A stretch of DNA of 64,000 nt. It comes from Cavenderia fasciculata. Its lineage: Eukaryota; Evosea; Eumycetozoa; Acytosteliales; Cavenderiaceae. The notes beneath the pieces are model-generated. The model saw nothing but the letters and a program-made list of their open reading frames with translations, made no database searches and had not been told where the DNA came from. Position 1 is the stretch's first letter. The number at the start of each line of letters is the position of its first letter. The position numbers and the translations under genes are program-made. Location: positions 1,984,001 to 2,048,000 of the forward strand of contig NW_004457737.1 in the NCBI RefSeq assembly GCF_000203815.1. Reading direction: 5' to 3'. Shown in pieces: positions 11,501-23,006 of this stretch.

Positions 11501-14422
11501 ACTCCTGCTCCTATTGTCAAAGAACAACCTCAACCTGATGATGATTCTAGTGATTCCTCTTCTTCAGATAGTGAAACCGAACCAACACCAGTTGTTGTTG
11601 CTCAACCAGAGAAACCAAAACTCAAACCAGTTGTCAAGAAATCAGCTGCCAAACCTGTCGACAGTGGCTCTGAAGATGATTCTGCCGATGATTCAAGACC
11701 AACCAACAATGTCTTTAAAAAGATGGCCAAGAACAATGAAGTTCCAGAATCATTGGGTGGTGAATTGTGCAAGGTTTGCAACAAAAAGGTGTACAATACT
11801 GAACGTATCTCTGCTGAAGGTATTGTCTTCCACAAGGCTTGTTTCCGTTGTTCTATTTGCAATTGTACTTTGAAGCTTGGAAATTATGCTTCCATGCAAT
11901 CCAAATATTTCGTAAGTTTTATTAATTCTAATTATTTATTTATTAATTTAGTTTATTAACAATGATCACTGTCTATTTCTCATTTTTAGTGTAAACCATG
12001 TTTCAAAAAGAATTTCCTTTCAAAGGGTAATTATAGTGAAGGTTTTGGTGAATTGAAACCACAACATCAACATGATCTCAAGAAGGGTATTACTCACCCA
12101 GGTCTTAATCCAAGTGGTAGTGAAGATGAATCCAGTGTTCCTGTTCAACAAAAGGTTGTTGAGGTTAAAAAGGAAAAGAAGACTCCAACAACAGTTGTTA
12201 TTCCCGCCGCACCAGTCCAACAAAAAGATGAATCCGATGATGAAGAAATTATTGAAGCTCAACAATTAAAGAAGCCATCACCAGCAGCATCAGCAAAGAA
12301 ACAACAACAAGCTATTGAAAAGAAGGAGGAAAAGAAAGAAGAAAAGAAACCAGCACCAGCCAAAAAGGCCTCTTCATCATCGTCAGATGTTCAAGAGAAT
12401 CCAGATGTTGAATGTGATGTATCTGCTCCAGAATTAAGAGATGCTTGGAATGACATTCGTGATGATGCTACAGCAACCAACTGGATGCTTCTTGGTTATG
12501 GATCATTGAAAAAGACATTATCACTCTATGGATGTGGATCTGGTGGTCTCAACGAGTTACTCAAGAGTCTAAAGGATGAAGTTCAATATGGTTATCTTCG
12601 TGTTCTCTATGGTGACTCTGATCGTGCTAAATTTGTATTTTTTACGTATGTAGTGATAAATAGAAGAAAGATAATAGATAGACTTTAATACAAATACTAA
12701 TTTATTTTGATTTATTTATATTTTAGATTTGTACCAGAAACATTATCAGGAATTGCAAAGGCAAAGGCAAATATGCATAAACCACATGTTGACAAGTTCT
12801 TCAAGTATCATCATACTCAATTGCAAGTCATGTCGCGTGATGAAATTTCCATGCCAATTATTGAGGCCAAGCTCAAGGCCGCTGCCGGTGCCAACTATGG
12901 CAAGGGTACATCGCCAGACGATACCGCCAGAACCGAGAACTTTAAGGGTATCAAGGACAGCGCCAAGTTCTTTTACGACAAGACCGAGAAGACTGGTGGA
13001 AAGGCCGGAGGAGGTGGTGTTGACATTGTGTACAACAAGGGTCCACTCGGAAACGTCACTCCTGTCAGTTTGATGGGTCGTGCCGGTATCACTGAAAAGT
13101 ATATCAAGACTGATGTCAAAAAGAAAGAGGAGTTGGCCAGCAAGACCGACGGATACCGTCCCGTTGGCCGTGCTCGTGCCAGTTCAACCGCTTCAAATGA
13201 TTCATTTGTTTCAAATGACTCGTCAGACTCTGAACACAGCACAACCAGCTCCAATACTCCACCAGTTGCCGTAGCAGCCAAGGAACCAACACCTGTTGCT
13301 CAACCAGAGAAACCAAAACTCAAACCAGTTGTCAAGAAAGCTGCTGCCAAGAGTGAAAGCGAGTCGGAAGATGATGTTGCCGATGATTCAAGACCAACCA
13401 ACAATGTCTTTAAAAAGATGGCCAAGAACAATGAAGTTCCAGAATCATTGGGTGGTGAATTGTGCAAGGTTTGCAACAAAAAGGTGTACAATACTGAACG
13501 TATCTCTGCTGAAGGTATTGTCTTCCACAAGGCTTGTTTCCGTTGTTCTATTTGCAATTGTATGTTGAAGCTTGGAAACTATGCTTCCATGCAATCCAAG
13601 TATTTCTGTAAACCATGTTTCAAAAAGGTTTTCCTTTCAAAGGGCAACTATAGTGAAGGTTTTGGAGAGTTGAAACCACAACATCAACATGACCTCAAGA
13701 AGGGTATTTCTCACTCGAATCCAAGTGGTAGTGAAGATGAATCCAGTTCCAACAACAGTGTCCGTGAAGCTGAAATCAAGAGAGAAAAGGAAAAGGAAAG
13801 ACAACAACAAATCCTTCGCGAGGAAAAGGAAAAGAGGGAAAAGTTAAAGTCAAACAAAAAGACTGTTGATTCTGATCATGAAGAAGAACAACAACAACAA
13901 CAAGATGACAGTGACGATGAAAAGGAAAAGGAAAAGGAGAAAAAGATCCAACAACAACAACAACAGGAAAAGGAGAAAAAGGATCGTGAAGAAAAGGAAA
14001 AACAGGAAAAGAAGGTTGCTGCTCGTGAAGAAAAGGAGAGACAAGAGAAAAAGGCTCATGATGAAAAGCAGGAAAAGAAGGAAAAGGAACGTGAAGAAAA
14101 GATCCAACAAGAAAAGGAAAAGGAGAAACAAGAAAAAAGACAACGAGAAATTGAAAATATGGAACGTCAGAAACAAGAAGAAAAGAAGAAGCAACAAGAA
14201 AAGGAAGAAGACTCTGCTGCTGCAGTAGTCCCATCTCCAACCAAGTCATCAAGCTCTTCCAATGGTGGTGCTTCATTCTTGAGTGACTACAACAAAAAGA
14301 AGGAAACTCTTCTCAAGGGATCAGCATCCTCTTCTCCATCTGGATCCAAAGACAACAAAAAGAAAGAGTATACTTCAAGTTTATTCGCAAATGATGAAGA
14401 TGAAGATGAATTATTCAAGTAA
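8589..14422 (+). CDS. Coiled-coil / LIM / coactosin-like (ADF-H) / LIM protein
   Basis: Four exons (8589-10029, 10113-11911, 11990-12645, 12727-14422) join in frame to 1863 aa. Residues ~1-480 are coiled coil with repeated Leu/Ser heptad-like units. ~481-930 form a long Glu/Lys/Gln/Arg single-alpha-helix-like region. ~1032-1095 is a LIM domain (LCKVC...FHKACFRCSIC...YFCKPC). ~1220-1355 is an ADF-H/coactosin fold (VSAPELRDAWNDIRDD...NWMLLGY). ~1543-1606 is a second, nearly identical LIM domain, then a charged tail ending DEDELFK. Coactosin-type ADF-H domains bind F-actin and LIM domains bind proteins, so an actin-scaffold role is likely; this is inference. The LIM modules are a recent internal duplication, and copy 2 lacks the intron of copy 1. 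I do not know a named orthologue. Confidence 0.88.
11597..12135 (+). repeat. LIM module, copy 1 (contains an intron)
   Basis: This segment, from GCTCAACCAGAGAAACC through the LIM domain to the CAAGTGGTAGTGAAGATGAA tail, is repeated almost base for base at 13298-13739. Copy 1 is interrupted by the 78-bp intron 11912-11989, inserted between the Phe and Cys codons of YFCKPC. Differences outside the intron are mostly synonymous, plus a divergent acidic linker. Confidence 0.9.
13298..13739 (+). repeat. LIM module, copy 2 (intron absent)
   Basis: Second copy of the LIM module. The sequence reads straight through TATTTCTGTAAACC where copy 1 has an intron. The nucleotide match extends into the linker on both sides, which points to recent duplication or gene conversion rather than ancient repeat divergence. 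Confidence 0.9.
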
Positions 14423-14547
14423 TTATTCAAGTAATTAATTCCATTCAATCTCAATCTCTATATCTATTTATATATATATTTTAATAATAATAATAATTCC
14501 CATTTATATTTTGTAATAAATTCATAATAATAAAAAAACTATTTTCT

Positions 14548-15382
14548 CTAAAATGATGAAAGAGTATTTGAAAGTAGTAGGGCAACAGTAGCAATATCGA
14601 GGATTAAAGTTGGTGTGAAATGTTTATCTTTCCATGATTCTGCATCGATGATTCCAATGACTTGGTTGGCATTGGTTGCACTAAATATAGGAATACATAG
14701 TTCACTTTTAACCTTATCCGAACAATTGTAATAGGGACCATCATATTCTTGGAGTGATGTAATGATTCTTCCAGTTCCTGTCATACCAACAGTTGAATTG
14801 TTTGAAATGAGTGCAAAATCATCTGTCAATGGGAATATTGGTCTTGAAATTTCACCTTGATATGCTAATTTAATAAGACTAAATATAGAAGATAGAGTTA
14901 TGTTTAGAGAGAGAAAGAGATATTTCCAGGTTATGTAATTTAATTATCCATACGCTTTATCATTATCAACAGAATAAGTCTTGTAAATTCCAAACCAATC
15001 AGATCCAGTATCATTTGAAATTTGTTGTACAATCTATAAATCGGAAAATGATTAATAAATAATGATAACTATTCCCAATGATAGGTATATGAAAGATACT
15101 TACTTTATATAACTTTGAAATAATGATTGAAAGTTGATCAGATCTCTTTCCAATGACAGTCTCTAGATTGAATGTTTCTTGTTCATGTTTGAGACTACAT
15201 GTACCACCATCGCCCAACTTTGGTACTGTAATGTTGTATAGTGAATCTTGATTGTCAATCACATCTGTCTTGTGATCGATGATTTCATTGTACCATTTGT
15301 TTATTCTAGATTGATCATGTTGTTGAATATCCTCTTTTGTAATGTACTTGTCAAGCTTTGTTTTATTTATATATTCTTCCAT
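14548..15382 (-). CDS. GAF-domain protein
   Basis: Three exons read right to left (15382-15104, 15033-14954, 14878-14548) join in frame to 229 aa. The second half has the shape of a GAF domain: DWFGIYKTY, then LIKLAYQGEISRPIFPL, a STVGMTGTG turn, and VKSELCIPIF...QVIGIIDAESW near the end. This order resembles free-methionine-R-sulfoxide reductases (fRMsr), which reduce free Met-R-SO. However, the two Cys that precede the GxVCG turn in that enzyme are not seen; only the Cys in YNCSDKVKSE aligns. It may be a ligand-binding GAF protein or a diverged reductase. No signal peptide or membrane segment. Convergent with the LIM-coactosin gene, 125 bp apart. Confidence 0.65.
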
Positions 15383-15747
15383 TTAATCTATCTATCTGTA
15401 TCTATATATGTTCAATATAATGAATTTGACGAACATAAAGAGGACACGACAGTTCCCAATTTAAATAGAATTAATTAATTCCGGGAGGAGCTTCTTCTAA
15501 AAGATATTTTGTTTTCTCGTTTGGAAGAAGCAGAAGATTCTTTATCTCTTTCATACCCGTCATCGGACAAACCACGACATTATGACTAATAAATAAATAA
15601 ATACAATGAGAGCTAGAGAGAGATTGATTGATTATCTGTACAGATACGAAATAATAATAATGATTTAATTTGAAAAGTTTGATTAAACTTGAGCTGCATT
15701 TGCATCATCATTTTGTTTTACTCATTTTTAAAGTACATGTAATAAAT
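15383..15747. other. Divergent promoter region with an 8-bp inverted repeat
   Basis: Spacer between the GAF gene (-) and the mitochondrial protein gene (+). It contains GCTTCTTC at 15490-15497 and its reverse complement GAAGAAGC at 15524-15531, separated by 26 bp. The repeat could be a two-half-site factor site or chance. Otherwise AT-rich with no gene. Confidence 0.4.
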
Positions 15748-16284
15748 ATGTTTAGAATTAATAGTACAATATTACAAAAGACAACAACAACATTATGTTG
15801 TCGATATGCTTCATCAGCATCATCATCAACGATGATAATGATCAATAGAAACTATACTACAAACAAAAAGAACAACACCGATGATGAAGATCCGTTATCA
15901 GCATTTTCAAACAACAAACCAACCGAACCAACATCATACGACAAGATCTTTAGTGGATTTAAACAAACAACGAGTGTATATGAACGAGAGATTGAAGAGC
16001 AGAGAAGTAGATATGAAAAGGCAAAGGAGGATGAAAAGAAAGCAAATCCATATTGGAAGAAAATACTGTCAAAGAAGAGCGAGCTTGCATGGGCTATCCT
16101 TGGTGTCGGCACATTCATTCTCATGTTTAAATCATTTGCACAGTCCAAACAGAATCAATCACTCTCTCAACAAGTTCAAGTGCACAAAACATCAACCATC
16201 AATGAAATCGATCAACTTAAACTTCAACTATCCAATCTACAATCGGTCAGCGATCAACAACTAAAAGAATTAATTGTCAATATC

Positions 16285-16316
<32 letters not shown>

Positions 16317-16467
16317 ATCTACAACACCCAATATAAATCAAACATCAACTATAGTACAACAAAGTGGTGGTGAAGTAGAAGACCTTCATCTTCTCTTGCA
16401 ATCCATTAAACATATTTTAAATAGTAATAATAGTAATAATAATAACAGTGATGATAGTCCAAAATAA
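15748..16467 (+). CDS. Probable mitochondrial single-pass membrane protein
   Basis: The ATG at 15748 is preferred over an in-frame one at 15670. It begins MFRINSTILQKTTTTLCCRYASS, a basic, Ser/Thr-rich, acid-free presequence typical of mitochondrial import; the upstream extension looks like leader sequence. The 239-aa product then has an acidic/Asn region and a charged helix around YEREIEEQRSRYEKAKEDEKK. One membrane segment follows (LAWAILGVGTFILMFKSFA, about residues 112-130), then a short coiled coil and an Asn-run tail. I do not recognise the family. The layout (presequence, helix, one TM, coiled coil) would suit an inner-membrane assembly or scaffold protein. Single exon. Confidence 0.6.
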
Positions 16468-18566
16468 TAATAAATAATATACACCGACCAATAACAATAA
16501 CAATAACAACAACGATCCACTTTTCTCTGCTGTTGCTGCTATTCCACTCACTTGTCTATAAATAGACTATCTCTATAATCATTGGATTGTTTTGGTATGG
16601 TCAGTCGCAATATATATAAATATCCTTCCACAAATATATATATAATTAATTGGGGGGTTGGTTGTGACAACAATGAATAACAACACAGTTCTTTTTCTAT
16701 CCCTCACCTCACCATTCAAGTTGTTGTTGTTGTTGTTGTTGTTGTTGTTGATGATGAGTGAAGATGATGATGAGTAGATACCTTATCTAAACAATTAAAC
16801 ATTTACTTCCATTAAAAGTATCTATTCGTACATCGTATTTTACCACTACATATCTCTACCCCCCCCACCACCACTACCACCACTGTCTTCTCACCCTCTC
16901 TACTTGTATTATTCTTGTTTGATGAAATGGGATGATAGATAAAGGTAGGTATTGGTGAACCCATGGGAATATAATATAATATCATATTGATGATTCTGGA
17001 ATTGGTGGGGTGAAAGCGTTTGTGTTGTTACTTATTCAGTCTTGTTGTTGATTTCGTTCCTTCCACGATCCGTTCCTCCTAATTTATCCAACAACAATCC
17101 TTCCCTCTTTTTCCTCATTTCTTTTGATAGCGAAGATGTATATTCCCTTCTCCTCCTCACTCCTTTCCAAAAATAAATAATTGTTGAACAACAAACACAA
17201 ATCATCTCCAACAACAACAACAGCAACAAAATCCATCATCATTTATAGTTTTAGTTAGTTTGATAGTTTCTAGAATAAAACCTCATCATTCAATATAAAT
17301 TGTTGATTTAATCAACGATCGCATCTGACTGTCCTGTCCAGTCCACAACAACCTATCCACCCATTTTTTGGTGCACAATTTAAATTCAAGGTTTCACCAA
17401 CTTAGGTATTTTCACAACCTTTTAAAATATCCCAACCTTTTTTTTCAATCCCTTTTTTGCACCAACCATATTAGCTTAAAGTTGACATAGGCAACAAACA
17501 ACCATACAGACAAACAGCAAAAGTAATATATATCATATAAACAACAAAAAGTATGATCATACAGTAATAAGAATAGGTTATAAAGAATAGAAGAAAAGAG
17601 AGAATATTATTATACTTTACACTACACTACACCATCGCTTTCTTTCTTTTCACATTTTTCTATCGCGATTATTATTATCATCATGCTAAATTAGAAACAA
17701 GGTGTATACAAAGTTATATATATAATATATATTATACCCAAAGCCAATGCTATTATGCATAAAGTAGTAGTAGGTTAGGTTATTCTCCTCCTCTTGAGGA
17801 TTTCTTAACAAACACATTTCTTAACACCATCCACCATCTATCTTCTATCTATCTCATCATCATCATCATCATAAGATCGAAATGATACATTCTTTTTTCA
17901 TATCAACTAGACAGTGTTCTTTATGATTGATTGATACATGATGATAATGGTGAAAAAGATTGGTGACATTTATCATATACCACCTCCTCCTTCTCCTCTT
18001 CTTTATTCCTTTTAATCGCTACCCCCCTCCTCCTCCTCCTCCTCACCACAAACAAACAATCACCACCCTTGCAAACAAACTCATATTATTCTATCCCTGA
18101 TCCATCCCATTTGCTTACTTGCTCATGATCTCGGTCATGACTTTATATTGATTCCACTTTGACCGATGTGCATCAGTAAAATAACAACAAACAATAATAA
18201 CAATAATAATAATAATAACAAAAACATCGTTATTTGTTTTAATATTATTCCAATGGTTCATTGATTGATTGATTTGGACTTGTGACACACATATCATTAA
18301 TTTATATATATATATATATATTTATATTAACAACAAAAACCCATCTTATCAAACCAATTTAGTAATACAATAGCATTATCATTTTCAACACTCAACATCA
18401 TCATAATAATAATAATAATAATAATAAGATAATATTTATTATTTTGTTTGTGGCACAGAGGTAATAACAAAAATATAGTAGCAAGACATTGGTTTTAATT
18501 AATTGAGACAAAAAGAGGACAACAAGACATAAATAGATACATAGCTACTTCTTTTGGTGAAGCAGC
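16468..18566. other. Long gene-free stretch upstream of the DENN-LIM gene
   Basis: No gene supported in 2.1 kb. It contains a GTT run (16723-16750), a C run with CCA repeats (16859-16882), CTC-rich stretches (18025-18042) and AAT/AT repeats (18191-18216, 18302-18321, 18403-18426). Open frames at 17032-17229 (-) and 18115-18297 (-) are low complexity. Confidence 0.45.
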
Positions 18567-21500
18567 ATGTCCGATGCTAATCGAGGTGCTAGAAAAAGAA
18601 TGTCCAAACAGCACAATGGTTTGTTTTCAAAGTTTATGGTCACTCAATTAGATCTTACGACCTATAAACCACTACTCTCATTTAAATGGCTGCCAAAGGG
18701 AACACAAGACAGCAGGGATGAAGCAGATGAAAACAAGGTTTTACAATTCTGTTTTCCAGAATCAATAACTGTTTTGCAATCGATTATATCTAATATGTAT
18801 GTCTGGATGGATAGAGGGATTGTCTTTTTACGACAATAATATCATATATATATAGATATATATATATATAGATATAGATATTAATATTAATTTCCTTTTT
18901 TTTTTAATAGAACAACAGAACAAATCGATTACTTTTCATTTATCCTAACAAATTCATATGGTGGAAAAAGTTTTGCTTATTGTAAGAGAATTTTAAAAGA
19001 GGATCCAGTTTGTTATATTTTTATTAGTACAAAGTAAATATATATAAATATATATATAATCCAAATCAATCGATCAATCAATATCAGTCAAGATCTTTTT
19101 CTAACATTTTTATTGTTTAGACCATATTTTAGTTTATTTGATCAAATATTTACAGTGATTGAATCAAAATATGAAAGAAAAGTAAAATATAGTATCAATG
19201 CATTGTTAACGTCATTGTTGATGTTTCCACTTGATCCTACACTTTCACAGATCGAGATAAAGGCATCGGCAAACAATTCACAAACGGAAAACTATGAATT
19301 CCTATACACCAGTCCCACGACAGAGTTTGAACACATCTCTTATGAACCCATATATAATATGAAACCTGCTCACGTTATCAAACTCTATGAATCTATATTG
19401 ACCGAGTGTAGAGTCATTCTTTGTTCTTCTTCTATATCAAAAATTTCCAATTCAATTTTGGCAATATCATCTCTTGTTAATCCTTTTTCTTGGCAAGTAT
19501 GTATATAAATACAAAAAGTAGTAGAAGTAATTTAATTAAACTTTCAACTTATAATCTTTTCTTTCCTTTCCTTTCCTTTCCTTTCCTTTCCTTTCCTTTC
19601 CTTTCCTTTCCTTTCCTTTCCTTTCCTTTCCTTTCCTTTCCTTTCCTTTCCTTTCCTTTCCTTTCCTTTCCTTTCCTTTCCTTTCCTTTCCTTTCCTTTC
19701 CTTTCCTTTCCTTTCCTTTCCTTTTTGTAGCATATATTTATTTCTATATTACCAGAAGGTTTGATGCCATATGTATCAGCACCTATCCCATTTTTAGTTG
19801 GTATTTTAGAATCATCTTTGAAATCATTCTATCAACAACCGACCGAACAAGTTATTTTATATAATCTCGATAAATGCGAATTTATGATCGATCCAAACTT
19901 TAAATCTCTATTACCAGTTCATATTAATACCTATCTTGAAAATTCTTTAAAAAAGATTAAATCTGAACATCCTTCTTGTATGTCCAAAAAAGAAAAGAAA
20001 AAAGAAAAAGGAATCATCAATCATTATTAACAACAAATATTTATTTATTTATTTATTTATTTGTAAATTTAGATGATAGTGGATTTGACAAGGTAATTAG
20101 AAAACCATTTTTATCAGTTATTTATCACTTGTTTCAAAATTATCCAAAGTTTATGTTAAAGAATGGAGTATCTTATTCATTTGCCAAAGATCAATTTATT
20201 GATTCTCATTCTGGATCAAACAAAAAAGTATGAATTTAAGAAAGAAGAAGAAGAAGAATAAGTTTATTTATCAACTCTCTTTTCTATTTTTTTATTTTTA
20301 TTTTTTAGTTGATAGAAACATTAGTTTGTTCACAAATGATTGAAATGTTTTTTAATGAAAAGGAAGTTGAATTGGCAGATGCAGAGGATCCACAGCAATG
20401 TTCATTTTTATTGGGAAGTAGAGATATGGTTGATAAGATTCAAGTGACTAGTTACAAGAGACAGAGTGTATTGGATTGTCCTATTTGTATGCAATCGACA
20501 AACCACCATGCATCGATTGAATTTGCCAATTATTTGATGCATCAAGAATGCTTTAAATGCAAGACATGTGGAAGAGGATTGATGGACTTTGAGAGGGAAA
20601 AGGTGATTCTCAAGAGAAAGGATGGTGAGCGAATCCAGTTGTATTGTGCCGAATGTAGAAGTGGCACCTTCCTCAACAAGCTCAAAAACACTTCGAGCCA
20701 CTCCAAGCAAAAGATCTATAGTTTCTTTAAGAATTTGGATAGTGAGGATGTCAATTCATTCTTTTATTCGTCGCCGGCTATTCGATACTCGCGACAACAA
20801 CACCAACTCCAACAGATGCAACAACAGCTACAACAACAGACCAAAGGTGTCAACATATCGAATCCAATGCCTTTGTATGGTAGTAATGCGGCAGGTGGAT
20901 ACCCCATCATCCCCGTCAAGACAGAGATACAAAACTACAAGTTTAAGAAACCGCCTCCCAAAGATCTGGGAGGCAAGGCACTCTCGATGGGCAGACTCCA
21001 CCCTCTGCACAATGAAAAGTCGTCCACACTACCCAGCTCGTTGCACAAAACTGGCGGCTCGGCGATATTCACTCCCAAGGCACAATCGCCACCTCCCAAA
21101 ATATCGTCCTCTTCGTTTAACAAATCACTACCCGATCGACAAAAGCCACCTCTTCCTCCAACACCGAGCGAGATGAAAGAGAGAGCAGTCGAACAATTTA
21201 AACAGAAAAATATACACATTCATGGAGGATATCAACATGTTGACGGTGATCCTCCATCATCGTCGTCGTCATCTACAAATACACCAAGTATATCACCGAG
21301 CAGTTCATTTGATGAGGCGCGTCTTCACAACCATCTTGCAGCAGATACCACCAACTCGTCGGCGTCGTCGGCCAATAGTACGCCGTCCAACACACCACCA
21401 GCAACATTGTCACTCACCTATCAAATTACAAATGAGACGAGAGCGATGCAGTTCTCCAAAGCTCTTCCAGAGGTTCCCTTTTTGCCAATCAAGAAGCCTG

Positions 21501-22510
21501 GCCCACTTCCTCCACTCCCTCCCATTCCTGCTCCTGGTACACCCGCCTCTTCCAGACCACTACCCATCCCTCGACCAAAGGACACAACAGTCGTAGTTGG
21601 TGTATCACCATCATTGTCGCCACCTCAATCCACTGCCACATCACCTCGATCAAGAATTGTACCAAGCAGGGGTCCATCTCCACCAACAACTAGTAATCAA
21701 CTAGTTGGTCACAATCCTCAACCACCTTTTGTACCAACCAAAAAACCTTTACCAATCCCAAAATCACCTTCTGTAAATGATCTCTTAACACTAAACAATA
21801 ATAATAATAATAATATCACAAGTACCACTACAACTACAACTACTACCAATACTACTACATCAATAAGTAAACCACCTTCACCAATACCAAAATTAAATAC
21901 ACCATCACCCCCATCACTTACTAGAGAATCACATAAACAACCAAATATTAATATTAATAATAATAATACCTCATCTACTACTACTACTAACAACAATAAC
22001 AACAAAGATAATATAGTATATTCAAATAATGTAATTATACCAACTAATAATTATTATACAAATAGCAGAGCCAAACCAGCCTCGCCTCGTACTAATAATT
22101 ACAAACCTACAACACCCAGAGGAGGAGGCGGAGGTGGTGGCGGAAAATCACTTTTATCACCTCCAAGTTCATCGGTGACTGCCAACAAATCGCCATTGTC
22201 ATTGTCGCCTGACAGTTCTCTCTCGCCAAGAAGACTCAACAAACATTGTTTCAAATGCAAGGTTCCATTGGTGCCAACAGACGACATCACAGTATCAGAA
22301 AGAAAATATTATCACTATACCTGTTTCGAAAAGGACAAGGCCGCAAAACAACAACAATGTACCAAGTGTGACAAGCAACCTTTACATGGAGAGTATGTTA
22401 GTAAAAGAATCCAAATGTTTGAAAATATTAAAGGTGGAAGTAGTATTATTGGTGGTGGCGGCGGCAGTAGCAGCAGCACTAATCGTAGTGTCGGCACCAG
22501 CAAAAGATAA
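18567..22510 (+). CDS. DENN-domain protein with LIM zinc fingers
   Basis: Six exons (18567-18796, 18911-19033, 19121-19496, 19731-19977, 20073-20227, 20309-22510) give 1110 aa. Exons 1-2 hold a uDENN region (LQFCFPESI, then YFSFILTNSYGGKSFAYCKR). Exons 3-4 hold the cDENN core (YEPIYNMKPAHVIKLYESIL, ECRVILCSSS, FISILPEGLMPYVSAPIPFL). Exons 5-6 resemble dDENN (VIYHLFQNYPKFM, LIETLVCSQMIEMFF). A LIM domain follows at ~433-495 (DCPICM...MHQECFKCKTCG...LYCAEC). Then come ~500 residues of Pro/Ser-rich sequence with several PPLPP-type SH3-ligand motifs, and a C-terminal zinc-finger-like block (HCFKCK...YYHYTCF...CTKCDK). DENN proteins are Rab GEFs, so a Rab-activating scaffold is inferred. Intron 3 carries a 160-bp pentanucleotide repeat. 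Confidence 0.85.
19561..19724. repeat. (CTTTC)32 pentanucleotide microsatellite in intron 3 of the DENN-LIM gene
   Basis: Thirty-two uninterrupted CTTTC units occupy most of the 234-bp intron 19497-19730 and end 6 bp before the TAG acceptor. In effect they form a very long polypyrimidine tract. They generate fake Leu-Ser-Phe-Pro-Phe open frames on the plus strand and Lys-Gly-Lys-Glu-Arg on the minus. Confidence 0.97.
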
Positions 22511-23006
22511 GAAAACCAACCGATCAAACGATTCCTTTTCTGCATCCCCTACCACCAATCAATCTACCCTTCCTTCCCTCTTTCTATTCAATCAACTTTT
22601 GGATTCCATATCTTTTGTACATAGTTTCAATAACTTAAAACAAGTTATATTAATACATAAACACCTTTATTTATTTACATATCCCCACCCCACCCATCAC
22701 CATCCAACTCCCACAATCGCAACTCTTAATGTGTCGTGTTTTTTAAACTATAATAGATACCATGGATGCTCTTTTAGTTCAGATGATGATACTATCATTA
22801 ATATCCCAGCTACCATTGTATAATTACTCAAAACAAATAACCAACCAAACAACCAAGTTGGAGCCTAGCCCCTCGAGCAAATTGGAGCCGCCCCTAACCA
22901 ACATTACATTATATATTACTACTAATTTATGTTTGTTTTAAAAATCAAACATCAATAAACACTTCCATTCACTATTTATTAAATACCTATAATCTATTAG
23001 TTTTTA
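22511..23006. other. Convergent intergenic region
   Basis: 3' flank shared by the DENN-LIM gene (+) and the acidic protein gene (-). There is a C/A-rich stretch, and a short direct repeat TTGGAGCC at about 22858 and 22884 flanked by C-rich sequence. Poly(A) signals of AATAAA type occur. No gene seen. Confidence 0.4.

Noticed and set aside
10424-11533. Long Phe/Leu-rich minus-strand open frames
   Set aside because: Shadows of the Glu/Lys/Gln-rich coding region of the LIM-coactosin gene; no start context or domain.
15670-15747. Upstream in-frame ATG of the mitochondrial protein
   Set aside because: It would bury the mitochondrial presequence behind a His/Leu-rich stretch; the ATG at 15748 gives a normal presequence.
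19490-19864. 124-codon plus-strand frame with Leu-Ser-Phe-Pro-Phe repeats and its minus-strand Lys/Glu/Arg counterpart
   Set aside because: It is a translation of the (CTTTC)32 intron repeat and overlaps real exon 4 in another frame.
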